NCBI GenBank assembly: GCA_944324495.1
Contig: CALUWN010000010.1
Location: 25,298-89,297, forward strand
From: an uncultured Mucispirillum sp.
GTDB lineage: Bacteria > Chrysiogenota > Deferribacteres > Deferribacterales > Mucispirillaceae
DNA length: 64,000 nucleotides
Direction: 5' to 3'
A program made the translations under genes and the position numbers. Within the stretch, counting starts at the first letter, position 1. The number at the start of each line of letters is the position of its first letter. Below the pieces are notes generated by a model, which saw nothing but the letters and a program-made list of their open reading frames with translations, was not told the origin of the DNA and made no database searches. Positions 16,112-26,196 of this stretch are shown in pieces.

Positions 16112-18221
16112 CTTTAATTAAAACTGTTCCTAAAGAATCTATCTGTACATTATCAGCAACTTCAGTATGTGCTATTATATTTAATGTTGGAGAATATTTT
16201 TCCACAAAACGCCTCATAGCATACCTAATAGGTTGTGATACAAATAATACAGGAGGGATACCTTTTGAAGTTATTTCTTCCGTTTTTTCCATAAGCCCTG
16301 TTAAAATTTTCCTTGCAGTTGCTGGGTCAATAACAATTTCTTTACCTTCATCTGTCTGATGCATGCTTTTAATAATAAGCTGTTCAGCCTGCTGAGGAAG
16401 TGCAAATACATAAAGTTTGCCATCAGAAGCAAGCAGGCTTTCTGTTATCTGCTTACGAAGGGCAAAACGCACTTTTTCTGTTAAATACTCAATATCTTTA
16501 TTCATAGTGCCATAAGTGGCAAGAGTTTCTAAGATAGTCTGTAAGTTTCTTATAGATACTCTTTCTTTTAATAAATTTTGTAATACCCTGTTTAAAGTAG
16601 ATAAATCTAAAATACCCGGTACAACATCATCAACAATTTTAGGGTGTTTTTCTTTTAATTTATCAAGCAGGTCTTGAGTTTCCTGTCTGCCTAAAAGTTC
16701 GTATGAGTTTTTCTTAATTACTTCAGTTAAATGGGTAGCAATAATCGTAGCAGGGTCTACTATTGTATAGCCTGAAAGTTCTGCTTTTTCTTTTTCAACC
16801 TCATCAACCCATTTAGCAGGCAGCCCAAAAGCTGGTTCTTTTGTAGGGATACCTTGAATATCATCCATTGGCCCTTCTGGATTCATTACCATATACCTAT
16901 CAGGCATAACAGAGCCTTTTGCCGTACGTACACCACGCAAAAGTACCACATATTCATCAGCATCAAGCTGTAAATTATCTCTAATTCTTACAGGTGGCAC
17001 AATAAAACCCATTTCTAAAGCTATCTGACGCCTGATAGATTTAATCCTGTTTAAAAGCGTGCCACCTTTATCTGTATCAACCAGTGGAATAATGGCATAG
17101 CCAATTTCTAATTCCATTGTATCCATTTCTAAAAGTTCTTTTACTTCTTCTTCCTCTGGTGCTGGTGGTTTTTCTTCACTGTTTTCTGCTTCTTCCTCTT
17201 CTTCTGCACTGCCACCTATTTTGACTTTCTTATGTATTAATACACCAAAACCGATTAAAATACCACCAACTATAATAAATGAAAGTTTCGGCATTCCCGG
17301 AATAATTGCAAAGAAAATAAGAATACCGCCTGCAATAAATAATGTTTTTGGATTTGGAAAAAGTTGTTTTGCAAGCTGTTTTGAAAATGAACCTGCACTA
17401 GAATCGTTTCCTGCCCTTGTTACAATAATACCTGCTGATGTAGATATAATAAGAGCTGGAATCTGACCAACTAAACCATCACCAATAGTTAATATAGTAA
17501 ATACGGAAGCAGCTTCACCAACAGGCATACCGTGCTGCAAAACACCTAAAGCAAGACCACCAATAATATTTATGGCAGTAATAATAAGGCCTGCAACAGC
17601 ATCACCACGTACAAACTTAGAAGCACCATCCATACTACCGTAGAAATCGGCCTCCCTTCTAACTTCATCCCTGCGTTTTCTTGCTTCGTCTTCATTTATA
17701 ATACCTGCATTTAAGTCTGCATCAATTGCCATTTGTTTACCAGGCATAGCATCCAATGTAAAACGTGCAGCAACCTCTGCAACCCTGCCAGAACCTTTAG
17801 TAATAACCATAAAGTTGATTAAAACAAGAATAATAAATACAATAATACCAACAGCATAGTTACCACCTACTACAAACTGACCAAATGCTCGTATTATTTC
17901 ACCTGCTGCATCAGGCCCTTCATGACCATGAAGTAATATGGTACGAGTGGTAGAAACGTTTAATGAAAGCCTAAAAAGTGTTGTAAAAAGCAAAATAAAT
18001 GGAAATGATGAAAAATCCAGCGGCTTTTCTGCAAAAATAGATACAAGAAGTATAATAATACTTAAAGATATACTAATGGCTAAAAAAAAGTCTAAAATTA
18101 TGGAAGGAACAGGTACAAATAATACTGCTAATATAAGCATAAAGCTAATAGGTAGCAATAAATCTGTCTGCTTTGTTAACTTCCTAAGTGCTGTTGATAC
18201 TTTTGTTTTTGATTCTGCCAT
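16101..18221 (-). CDS. flhA: Flagellar type III export gate protein FlhA
   Basis: 706 residues, normal length. Forms the nonameric export gate ring in the inner membrane and docks late chaperone-substrate complexes. N-terminal part with about eight membrane helices (about 20-330) includes the conserved TLFRLSLNVSTTR and FHIPEP-family signature around RVAEVAARFTLDAMPGKQMAID. An acidic linker (about 335-365, Glu-rich) leads to the cytoplasmic domain with GYAIIPLVD, LPAKWV and DPATIIATHL motifs. In most flagellated bacteria flhA follows flhB directly; here two chemoreceptor genes stand between them. Confidence 0.96.
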   Translation of the reverse strand: MAESKTKVSTALRKLTKQTDLLLPISFMLILAVLFVPVPSIILDFFLAISISLSIIILLVSIFAEKPLDFSSFPFILLFTTLFRLSLNVSTTRTILLHGHEGPDAAGEIIRAFGQFVVGGNYAVGIIVFIILVLINFMVITKGSGRVAEVAARFTLDAMPGKQMAIDADLNAGIINEDEARKRRDEVRREADFYGSMDGASKFVRGDAVAGLIITAINIIGGLALGVLQHGMPVGEAASVFTILTIGDGLVGQIPALIISTSAGIIVTRAGNDSSAGSFSKQLAKQLFPNPKTLFIAGGILIFFAIIPGMPKLSFIIVGGILIGFGVLIHKKVKIGGSAEEEEEAENSEEKPPAPEEEEVKELLEMDTMELEIGYAIIPLVDTDKGGTLLNRIKSIRRQIALEMGFIVPPVRIRDNLQLDADEYVVLLRGVRTAKGSVMPDRYMVMNPEGPMDDIQGIPTKEPAFGLPAKWVDEVEKEKAELSGYTIVDPATIIATHLTEVIKKNSYELLGRQETQDLLDKLKEKHPKIVDDVVPGILDLSTLNRVLQNLLKERVSIRNLQTILETLATYGTMNKDIEYLTEKVRFALRKQITESLLASDGKLYVFALPQQAEQLIIKSMHQTDEGKEIVIDPATARKILTGLMEKTEEITSKGIPPVLFVSQPIRYAMRRFVEKYSPTLNIIAHTEVADNVQIDSLGTVLIKDDK

Positions 18222-18270
18222 AAAATACCTTACAATATATTTATACCATATTAACTTACTACTATTTTAA

Positions 18271-18316
18271 TTAAAAAGCTATAAAAAATTATAATTTATT
18301 TTTTACAGCTTTTTAA
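18271..18316 (-). terminator. Hairpin terminator after the first Cache chemoreceptor
   Basis: 18-base stem with one mismatch (18271-18288 with 18299-18316), AT-rich, 10-base loop, about 20 bases past the stop codon. It lies between this gene and flhA, so flhA may need its own promoter. Confidence 0.6.
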
Positions 18317-18336
18317 CACATCAGTCAAAAATATAT

Positions 18337-20241
18337 TTATATTTTAAACTGTCCTATTAGTGACTGCAAGTCTTCTGCCATTTTTTGAGTATGAATAATA
18401 GTATTATTTACTTCATTAACAGAAATATTGCTTTCTTCTATACCTGAAGAAATATTTTGCACACTGTATGCTGCCTCTTGAATTTTTGAGCTTTGGGTTT
18501 CAATAGAGCTTGTAACAGGTGCCATATTGCTTGAAAGTGCTGCTACATGACCTATGGCTTTACTAATACCCTCAGTTACCTGCTTAATATTAGATGAACC
18601 TAAATGGACACTTTGGATAGATTCACTCATAGCATTATTTGCTGCATCTGCCTCTTTTTGTAATTCTTTAGTAATATTTTCTATCTCACCAGTTGCTTTT
18701 TGAGTATTTTCTGCTAATTTTCTAACCTCATCTGCAACAACCGCAAATCCTCTGCCAGCTTCGCCTGCTCTTGCTGCTTCAATAGCTGCATTTAGTGCAA
18801 GCAGGTTTGTCTGGTCTGCAATATCATTAATAGACTGCAATATGCCGCCAATCTGAGAAGCACTTTGAGAAAGTTTTTGTATTTTTTCTGAAAGTATTTG
18901 TGTTTTATTTTCAATGGCGTCCATATCACAGCTAATATTAGTTAATTTTTTTGTTTCGTTATTTGTATAATCAACTGTTTTTTCAAGGGATGTTGTACCC
19001 TCTACAATTACATTTTTTGTGTTAGATGATATTTCATTAATATGGTTAATACCAACAACCATAGTAGAAAGCTGGCTTGACTGGTTTTGAAATGTAGATG
19101 ATAACTGGTTCATTATTGTTACAAGCTGATTATTAGCTGATACCACTTCATCAACAGAATAGCTCACCTTAGTAACAATATCTTTAATATTTTTAATAAA
19201 TATATTAACTGCTTTCGTTATTTCACCCAGCTCATCATTTGATTTTACATCAATTACCATACTTAAATCTCTTGAAGCAGCTGCCTGACTTATTTGATTT
19301 TTTAAATGTTTTAGTTTATTTAAAGGTATACCAACTGCAAACATAATAAAAATATTTGCTAAAACAAGCAGTATTATGCCAAACACTATGCTTCGTGCTG
19401 CAATAGATTTAACATAAGCTAACGCTGCATCCTCACTTTCTGCATATATTACATAAAAATGATAATTATCAATTTTTTTTACTACACCAGTTCTATCTTT
19501 CCCATTTGGGCCAACATATGATATATGGTCAGTATCAGCCATAATACCTTTTTTCACATCATTAATAAATGATACCATATTATCAGAAAAAGCCTGATTT
19601 ACATTTTTCATAAGCAGTTTTTTTTCTAATGTGGCAGTGATTATATTATTTTCATTAATAATATGAAACCTGCCATCTAATTTTTGGTTTGTAAAAGTAG
19701 TAAATATATCATCAAAATTAAATTCAAACACAAAACTTAATACACCCTTTTCTCCATTTGATAGTGTAACAGGATAAATCATCTCCATAAAAGGTGTGGT
19801 ATTATCCTGCTTAGTGAATATATCAGCTATATATATATTATTACCACTTATAACATTTTTTACTACATCTTGACTAATACTGTATTGAAAACCAGCTTTT
19901 GAATTTATAATATTTAAACCATTTTCAAAACTTAAAGCAGCAGCTTTAAACTTCAATTCTTCAGACTGGCTTTCCAAAAATTTATCTAACCTTTCTTTCA
20001 CTTCATCTTTACTTAAATTATTTAAAGATAAAGCAAATGTTTCAAGCATATACTTGTAAATATCAAGCTTATTATGAGCAGCTGTTGATACGCTGCGAAT
20101 AATGTTTGTCTGAGAATATTTGTGGTTTTCTAAAGCATAGTTATAAGTGCTTAAATAGTTATTAAGAATAATGATAACTATACTGACAGATAAGACAATA
20201 GATGAAAAAATCAATAATTTTAATTTTAAAGAAAACTTCAT
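18337..20241 (-). CDS. Methyl-accepting chemotaxis protein with Cache sensor (second of pair)
   Basis: 634 residues from the ATG at 20241 (AGGAG 11 bases upstream; the alternative GTG at 20253 sits on the Shine-Dalgarno). First membrane helix about 8-28, a dCache-like extracellular domain (about 30-280), second helix at about 285-305, HAMP, then the coiled-coil signalling domain with [20 protein letters not shown] at about 474-493. It ends in SLIGQFKI without a C-terminal receptor-tethering pentapeptide. Domain order and C-terminus ([16 protein letters not shown]) mirror its neighbour, so the pair arose by duplication, but the sensor domains have diverged, suggesting different ligands. Confidence 0.93.
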   Translation of the reverse strand: MKFSLKLKLLIFSSIVLSVSIVIIILNNYLSTYNYALENHKYSQTNIIRSVSTAAHNKLDIYKYMLETFALSLNNLSKDEVKERLDKFLESQSEELKFKAAALSFENGLNIINSKAGFQYSISQDVVKNVISGNNIYIADIFTKQDNTTPFMEMIYPVTLSNGEKGVLSFVFEFNFDDIFTTFTNQKLDGRFHIINENNIITATLEKKLLMKNVNQAFSDNMVSFINDVKKGIMADTDHISYVGPNGKDRTGVVKKIDNYHFYVIYAESEDAALAYVKSIAARSIVFGIILLVLANIFIMFAVGIPLNKLKHLKNQISQAAASRDLSMVIDVKSNDELGEITKAVNIFIKNIKDIVTKVSYSVDEVVSANNQLVTIMNQLSSTFQNQSSQLSTMVVGINHINEISSNTKNVIVEGTTSLEKTVDYTNNETKKLTNISCDMDAIENKTQILSEKIQKLSQSASQIGGILQSINDIADQTNLLALNAAIEAARAGEAGRGFAVVADEVRKLAENTQKATGEIENITKELQKEADAANNAMSESIQSVHLGSSNIKQVTEGISKAIGHVAALSSNMAPVTSSIETQSSKIQEAAYSVQNISSGIEESNISVNEVNNTIIHTQKMAEDLQSLIGQFKI

Positions 20242-20288
20242 TGTTAATTTCACTCCTAATCATAACCTTTTTTGATAAAATATAAAGA

Positions 20289-20322
20289 AAAAAGCCCTAA
20301 ACTATACAGCTTAGGGCTTTTT
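20289..20322 (-). terminator. Intrinsic terminator between the paired chemoreceptor genes
   Basis: 12-base perfect stem (20289-20300 with 20311-20322), 10-base loop, T-run on the minus strand, about 20 bases past the stop codon. Confidence 0.85.
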
Positions 20323-20342
20323 ATGTCAATAAAAAATTATTT

Positions 20343-22268
20343 TTAAACTCTAAATTGTTCAATAAGTTTTTTCAAGCGTTCTGTACGCTGCTGCATATGG
20401 CTTACAGTTTTATTTACTTCGTTAACTGCTGCATTACTTTCTTCAATACCTGCTGCCACAACCTGAGCATTATCAACTACACTCTGAATTGTTACATACT
20501 GGTCTGATACAGACTGAGATACAGGCTGCATTTCTGTATATAAGTTTGTTACACTTTCAACAGCTTTTTTGATTTCGCCTGTAACATCTTGAATATTAGT
20601 TGCTCCTTCCTGTACACTGCCAACGGATTTTTCCATAGCACTAGCTGCATTTTCTGAGTCTTTTAATAACTCATTAATAATGCTTTCAACTTCACCTATG
20701 GCGTGCTGAGTCCTTTCTGCAAGTTTTCTAACTTCATCTGCAACTACAGCAAAACCACGTCCTGCTTCTCCTGCACGAGCCGCTTCAATAGCCGCATTTA
20801 ATGCAAGCAGGTTAGTTTGGTTTGCAATATCATTTATCACATTTAAAATATTACCAATCTGAGATGAGCTTTCATTTAAATGATGTATTGTCTCAGCAAG
20901 TGATACGGTATCTTTTTCTATAGACCCCATATCCTTACTTACTTCATCTAAGTTATTTGCTTCTTTTCTAGTTGTATTTGCTGTAGTTTCTAAAAACTCC
21001 ATATTTGTTTCTAATGCATCGCTTGTGGATTTGGAAATATTGCTGATTTGCCCCATACCTTCCACCATATCTGATACCTGCTCTGCTTGAGAATCAAATG
21101 TTGTTGAAAGTTCTTCCATAGTAGCTGCAAGCTCATTATTGCTTGAGGCAACTTCTTCAATAGAATCCCTAACCTCTTTAATAATATGCTCCATAGATGC
21201 AATGAATGAGTTTACTGCTGATGCAATCTTGCCTAATTCATCATCAGTATTAACTTCTACTCTTACAGTTAAGTCGTTACTTTCAGCAGCTGAAGTGATA
21301 CGTTTTTGGAAAACTGTTAAAGTATTTAATGAACGCCTTAATGTAAAAAGTATTACACCAAGTGACACTACAAGCAACACAAGACCAAATATGATACTTT
21401 GAAGTGCAACTTTTCTAATTTCTTTAACTACAAGATTTTCACTGATTGCATATAATATATACATATCATAGCTTGGTAATTTATGTACAGCACCAAGCCT
21501 TTCTTCACCAGCTCTGCTAATATATGGCACTGTTTGTGTATCATCTATTTGTCCTGCAATAACACCTTTAATATGGTCACTTAATTCTTTAGAAAAGCTT
21601 TGCTCTGCTGTCTTTAAAGCTAATTGTGGCTCAAGTGAAGCAATAATTTTAGTATCGTTTTCCATTAAATAAAATTTACCGTCAACTTTTTCATTACCCA
21701 TATCTTTAAACATTGTATTAAAGTTAAGATAAACATCAAAAGTAACTACACCTTCTATTCCATCTTGTGTTTTTACAGGATAACTTAATGTAACACATGG
21801 AAAATCAGGATTAACCTTATCTATATATGCTTTTGAAATATATATTCCATTGTGTTTTCTTGCTTCTTTATACCAGTTTTCATTTCTATGGTCGTAATCT
21901 CCACCAAGAGAAATATTGCTGGTATTAATCATCACCCCATCATCAAATGCAATAATAATACTTGAAATACCTACTGCATCTCTTGTTTCATCAAGAATAC
22001 TTCCATAGCGTTCTGCAATATCTTTTGTAGTATCACCATTTACTGATTTTGCAAACATAATTAAACCTGAAGTATCTTTGTTTAATTCTTTTGCAATAAG
22101 CGAAGAAATATTTTTTGCTACCCTGTTTTGAAAATTTTTGTACAGTGCTAAGTAATTATTATACATACTAAAATAGTTAAATAATATTACCACTATTACA
22201 GTGATAGTCAGTACTAATGCAGAAGCTATTAAAAGCTTTGCTCTTAGTGTTAATTTTGATAAACTCAT
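20343..22268 (-). CDS. Methyl-accepting chemotaxis protein with Cache sensor (first of pair)
   Basis: 641 residues. First membrane helix about 13-33, dCache extracellular domain (about 35-285) with the [19 protein letters not shown] block typical of Cache folds that bind amino acids or other small ligands, second helix at about 287-307, HAMP, and signalling domain with [20 protein letters not shown] at about 478-497. The Shine-Dalgarno GAGGAAGGG lies just before the ATG. It has its own likely promoter and terminator although it sits between flhB and flhA. Ligand not predictable by eye. Confidence 0.94.
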   Translation of the reverse strand: MSLSKLTLRAKLLIASALVLTITVIVVILFNYFSMYNNYLALYKNFQNRVAKNISSLIAKELNKDTSGLIMFAKSVNGDTTKDIAERYGSILDETRDAVGISSIIIAFDDGVMINTSNISLGGDYDHRNENWYKEARKHNGIYISKAYIDKVNPDFPCVTLSYPVKTQDGIEGVVTFDVYLNFNTMFKDMGNEKVDGKFYLMENDTKIIASLEPQLALKTAEQSFSKELSDHIKGVIAGQIDDTQTVPYISRAGEERLGAVHKLPSYDMYILYAISENLVVKEIRKVALQSIIFGLVLLVVSLGVILFTLRRSLNTLTVFQKRITSAAESNDLTVRVEVNTDDELGKIASAVNSFIASMEHIIKEVRDSIEEVASSNNELAATMEELSTTFDSQAEQVSDMVEGMGQISNISKSTSDALETNMEFLETTANTTRKEANNLDEVSKDMGSIEKDTVSLAETIHHLNESSSQIGNILNVINDIANQTNLLALNAAIEAARAGEAGRGFAVVADEVRKLAERTQHAIGEVESIINELLKDSENAASAMEKSVGSVQEGATNIQDVTGEIKKAVESVTNLYTEMQPVSQSVSDQYVTIQSVVDNAQVVAAGIEESNAAVNEVNKTVSHMQQRTERLKKLIEQFRV

Positions 22269-22313
22269 TTCCCTTCCTCTACAAAATAATTTTATTATTT
22301 GTAACTATGTATG

Positions 22314-22342
22314 CCTATATAACATTATAAAAAGATTGTCAA
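22314..22342 (-). promoter_or_regulatory. Possible promoter of the first Cache chemoreceptor
   Basis: On the minus strand TTGACA (22342-22337), 17 bases, TATAGG (22319-22314). The -10 box is imperfect. Confidence 0.4.
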
Positions 22343-22396
22343 TTACAATTATTATGTAAACTTAATTTTATAAAATTACATGCTTTTAGAAAGTGA

Positions 22397-23461
22397 TTAA
22401 CCCCGTCTGAATTTATCTAAAGTCATAAGGATTTGAGCCAGTGCTTTATAAAGATTTTCTGGTATTTCCTCATCTACTTCGCAGGAATTATATAATGTTC
22501 TTGCAAGTGGTGGGTCTTCTACTATTTTTACTCCACTTTGCTTTGCTATCTCTTTTATTTTTAAAGCCATAAGCCGCTGCCCTTTAGCTACTACTTTTGG
22601 TGCTCTGTCTATTTCCATATCATATCTTATTGCAACAGCATAATGGGTAGGGTTTGTAATAACCACATCAGATTTTGGTACTTCCTCTATCATACGCTGC
22701 CTTGCTGCTTCCCTTTGAGCCTGCCTGATACGGTTTTTAACGATTGGGTCCCCTTCCATTTGTTTATATTCTTCTTTTACTTCCTGCTTTGTCATCTTTA
22801 AATCTTCATTATGCTGCCATTTTTGATATGCGTAATCTGCAATACCAATTACAAGCACTAAAACAGCTACACGTATTGATACATCAAATACTAAATGGCC
22901 TAAATATACCATTTGGTCTCTATAATCTGCATCAGTCATTCTAACAATTGTTGTTAGCTCTTCCTGAACTAAATACCATGCATATGCTGTTAAAACAAAT
23001 ATTTTTAATATTGATTTAATAAGCTCTACTATTTTACGTTTATTAAAAAAGGTTTTCATAAAATTTGCAAAAAAATTCAGCTTATCAAATTTTGGTTCAA
23101 TTGCTTTTGTAGATATCATAAAGCCTACTTGATAAGCATTGATAGCTATTGCCAGCACGAATAATAATGCAAAAATAGGAAGAGTTACTTTGGCAGTAAA
23201 CTCAATCAAAAATAAAAATATATCAACAGCAGAATCCTGAGTAACTGTAAAATTATTAAATTTAAAAAATTCTTCAACTAAATCTTCAAAGTTATCAAGC
23301 ATATATGGCACATATAAATACATAGCGGCAATAGCAGCCACAAGCATAATACCAGAAGAAAAGTCCATACTTTTTGCAACATTACCATCTTTTCGTGCAT
23401 CATCTTTTTTCTTGGCTGTGGCTTCTTCACTCTTTTCTGCGCCGTCTTGATTTTCTGCCAT
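22397..23461 (-). CDS. flhB: Flagellar export switch protein FlhB
   Basis: 354 residues. Inner-membrane component of the flagellar type III export apparatus that switches substrate specificity from rod-hook to filament proteins. Four hydrophobic segments (about 30-50, 85-110, 140-160, 185-210) precede the cytoplasmic domain with the autocleavage motif NPTH within VVITNPTHYAVAIRYD at about 264-279. The following LALKIKEIAKQSGVKIVEDPPLARTLY is the usual FlhB_C block. It starts 23 bases downstream of fliR and is probably co-transcribed. Confidence 0.96.
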   Translation of the reverse strand: MAENQDGAEKSEEATAKKKDDARKDGNVAKSMDFSSGIMLVAAIAAMYLYVPYMLDNFEDLVEEFFKFNNFTVTQDSAVDIFLFLIEFTAKVTLPIFALLFVLAIAINAYQVGFMISTKAIEPKFDKLNFFANFMKTFFNKRKIVELIKSILKIFVLTAYAWYLVQEELTTIVRMTDADYRDQMVYLGHLVFDVSIRVAVLVLVIGIADYAYQKWQHNEDLKMTKQEVKEEYKQMEGDPIVKNRIRQAQREAARQRMIEEVPKSDVVITNPTHYAVAIRYDMEIDRAPKVVAKGQRLMALKIKEIAKQSGVKIVEDPPLARTLYNSCEVDEEIPENLYKALAQILMTLDKFRRG

Positions 23462-23484
23462 ACTCTACTCGTAACCTTTTATGG

Positions 23485-24276
23485 CTAGCCGCCAGCTAAA
23501 CCATTAATCTCAAAAAATTTCTTAATCTGCCTAAAATATTCAAATATTACTTTTTCATATGTAATATAAAAAAACTGCATTGAAGCAATAAGCACTAAAG
23601 CACCAATTGTTATTTTTACAGGGAAACCTATTACCATAATATTCATCTGCGGAACTAATTTTGCAAGTATTCCCATAATAACGTTTGTTACCATTAATGC
23701 TATAAATACAGGAGCAGTAATCTGGATTGCAATTATAAATATTTTAATAAAAGTAGTTATTACATACATCATAGCATCTTTTGTAACGGTAAAATCACCA
23801 ACAGGCATATAATCAAATGACTGAGTAACTGCACGCATAAAAATATGATGCCCTGAAATTGCAAGAAAAATTAAAGTACCTAAAATATTATATACCTGAC
23901 CAGAATATGAAACGTTTGCATTTGTAGTAGGGTCTATAACACTAACCATACTAAAGCCCATTTGATAGTCCACTAAATAACCACCAAGCTGTAAACCAGT
24001 AAAAAGCAGACTTGTCATACCACCAATACATACACCTATTAATATTTCTTTAGTAACAGAGATTACAAGCCATAAAAGGTTTGGGTCTGTAATTGTAACA
24101 GGTGTTACAACAGGTAAAAGTAATAATGATATAATAAGGGTTAAAATCATACGTACCTGATTATTAAGTGAGGTACTGCTAAATATGGGAGCAGTAAAAA
24201 ATATACCACCCATACGCATTATTATTAAAAAGTATGTTAAAAGTCTTGATGGCTCAAAAAGATTTTCAAACCCCAT
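23485..24276 (-). CDS. fliR: Flagellar export protein FliR
   Basis: 263 residues and about six hydrophobic helices, the normal build of FliR, which with FliP and FliQ forms the export pore. Typical segments are the N-terminal RLLTYFLIIMRMGGIFFTAPIFSS, then GGYLVDYQMGFSMVSVIDP in the middle and LVPQMNIMVIGFPVKITIGAL. FliP and FliQ are not in the window. The order fliR-flhB is the common flagellar order. The gene starts 10 bases after the amidase stop codon, so the amidase and the export genes may share a transcript. Confidence 0.95.
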   Translation of the reverse strand: MGFENLFEPSRLLTYFLIIMRMGGIFFTAPIFSSTSLNNQVRMILTLIISLLLLPVVTPVTITDPNLLWLVISVTKEILIGVCIGGMTSLLFTGLQLGGYLVDYQMGFSMVSVIDPTTNANVSYSGQVYNILGTLIFLAISGHHIFMRAVTQSFDYMPVGDFTVTKDAMMYVITTFIKIFIIAIQITAPVFIALMVTNVIMGILAKLVPQMNIMVIGFPVKITIGALVLIASMQFFYITYEKVIFEYFRQIKKFFEINGLAGG

Positions 24277-24286
24277 AACTCTCTAC

Positions 24287-26098
24287 CTAATAATTATTGT
24301 ATTTAGATATATACTCTTTTAAACCTTCATATATACCTTTTGCAACTTTCTTTCTATAAGCTGATGATTTTAATTTAGAAGCATCTTCACTGTTAGAAAT
24401 AAACCCAGTTTCCACTAAAATAGCAGGCATTGTAGCACCAACAAGTACATAAAACGGCGCCTGTTTTACTCCTAAATTTTGTTTTTTAGAAGCATTTACA
24501 CTTTTTACTAAATTGCTTTGCACAGAACCTGCCAGCGAAACAGATTCTTCTAATTTTGAATATTTTAAAATATCTTTTAATATTCCCTGTAAATCAGATA
24601 TTGATTTTGTAGTTGCTTGGTTTTCAAGTGCTGCCACTTCCAATGCTGCTCTATCATTTGTTACGTTAAACACAAATGTTTCAAGCCCTGATGCAGCTTT
24701 ATTCTTTGCAGCATTAGCGTGTATTGATACAAAAATATCTGCCTTTAATTTATTTGCAATAGCTGTTCTTTCTTCTAAAGGTATAAAAATATCTTTATCT
24801 CTTGTTAAGTGAATATTTAATTCTGGGTCTGCTTTTAAATATTCATAAAGATATTTACTAATTTCAAGTACAATATCTTTTTCACGCATACCGTTATATA
24901 CTGCTCCCGGGTCTTTTCCTCCGTGTCCCGGGTCTATAACTATTGTCCTGATTTTAAGCCCTAATGCTGCACCTAAAGTTATATCATTAGGTAAATCGTT
25001 AGGGCCTTTCACTTTCATATTATCTTGCGTTGCTTGTTTTTTAGGTGCATTCTTATCATTTTGTGCCACAATAGCAGGAGTTCGTTTTACTTCCTTCTTA
25101 CGCTGCTCATTAAACACATCCACAACTATTCTACTTGGGTTACTCATTTGAAATACTGTAAAATCTTTCACATTTTCAGAATCAAGCACAACCCTTGTTC
25201 GTTTTTCCTGTGGGTGATACCCAAGGCGTACAGCACTTAAAAGCCCGTCTTTAATAGATAAATTTCTTGATACATTACCACCAAGTATGGAATTATTAAT
25301 ATCAATTGTAAGGCGTGGTGGCTTATGAAGTGCAGCATCTGCCTTTAACCAGTGGCTTGAATATTCTGCATTGTTTGATAAATCTATAACTATCCTTGTA
25401 TAATCTTTATCTGAAAAATACCTGATACCATGAACGTTTACAGTTTTTCCAGAAGCTGTAGCCCCTGAATCCTGCCCAGCAGAAACTGATACCACATCTT
25501 CATCATCTTCTTCTGCAATATTTTTTACAGGCTTTCTTTCTGGCTCTTTCACTGGCTCTTTTACTGGAGTATTCTGAGCTGTTTGAGGGCGTGTAATTGT
25601 TGAGCGGTTATTAGTGCCAAGGCTGGCAAGTTTTTTTTCTGCCTCTTTTGCTTCACTGCTTTGAGGGTGCTTTTGCATTAATTTATTAAGTGTAAATTTG
25701 GCCGAAGTAGTATCACGCTTCATAATAAATACATCGGCACTTTCTAAGTATGCACGCCTTGCAGCAGGTGAAGAAAAGGCACTTTGTACCATACGGTAGT
25801 AATTAAGTGATTTTTCTAAATCAGTCTGCATATTAAAACGTTCATATGCTCTGCGATAGGAACGGGCAGCACCAAGCAGTGCATCATCTGCATTTCTGCC
25901 TGAGGGATTATCTGCATACATTTTATAAAATTTATCACCAATAGTAGTATATGATTTTCTACCTATCTGGCTTGTTTTATCAAGCAGTGTTAAATCCTTA
26001 TACATATCATCAATGCTTGAAGCATAAGAAAATACACTTAATAATAAAAGCCAAAATACCACATATATTGATGGTTTTTTTATAATATTTTTAAACAT
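24287..26098 (-). CDS. N-acetylmuramoyl-L-alanine amidase with AMIN domain (AmiC type)
   Basis: 603-residue exported cell-wall hydrolase that cleaves the bond between muramic acid and L-Ala during daughter-cell separation. Signal peptide at about 1-26; TPR-like helical repeats (about 30-165); a low-complexity linker rich in Pro, Glu and Lys; an AMIN domain (about 225-330) for septal targeting; and a C-terminal Amidase_3 domain (about 385-600). Zinc and catalytic motifs: IVIDPGHGGKDPGA, MREKDIVLEIS, FVSIHANA and VETGFISN. The N-terminal TPR part is longer than in E. coli AmiC but is seen in delta-proteobacterial and Deferribacteres-type amidases. Confidence 0.92.
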   Translation of the reverse strand: MFKNIIKKPSIYVVFWLLLLSVFSYASSIDDMYKDLTLLDKTSQIGRKSYTTIGDKFYKMYADNPSGRNADDALLGAARSYRRAYERFNMQTDLEKSLNYYRMVQSAFSSPAARRAYLESADVFIMKRDTTSAKFTLNKLMQKHPQSSEAKEAEKKLASLGTNNRSTITRPQTAQNTPVKEPVKEPERKPVKNIAEEDDEDVVSVSAGQDSGATASGKTVNVHGIRYFSDKDYTRIVIDLSNNAEYSSHWLKADAALHKPPRLTIDINNSILGGNVSRNLSIKDGLLSAVRLGYHPQEKRTRVVLDSENVKDFTVFQMSNPSRIVVDVFNEQRKKEVKRTPAIVAQNDKNAPKKQATQDNMKVKGPNDLPNDITLGAALGLKIRTIVIDPGHGGKDPGAVYNGMREKDIVLEISKYLYEYLKADPELNIHLTRDKDIFIPLEERTAIANKLKADIFVSIHANAAKNKAASGLETFVFNVTNDRAALEVAALENQATTKSISDLQGILKDILKYSKLEESVSLAGSVQSNLVKSVNASKKQNLGVKQAPFYVLVGATMPAILVETGFISNSEDASKLKSSAYRKKVAKGIYEGLKEYISKYNNY

Positions 26099-26196
26099 TT
26101 ACACCTGATTTATATTATACTTTAACATTCTATTCTATCAATGATAAATGAAAATATCAATATTTATTGTAAAAATATCATTAAATAACTTCAAGA

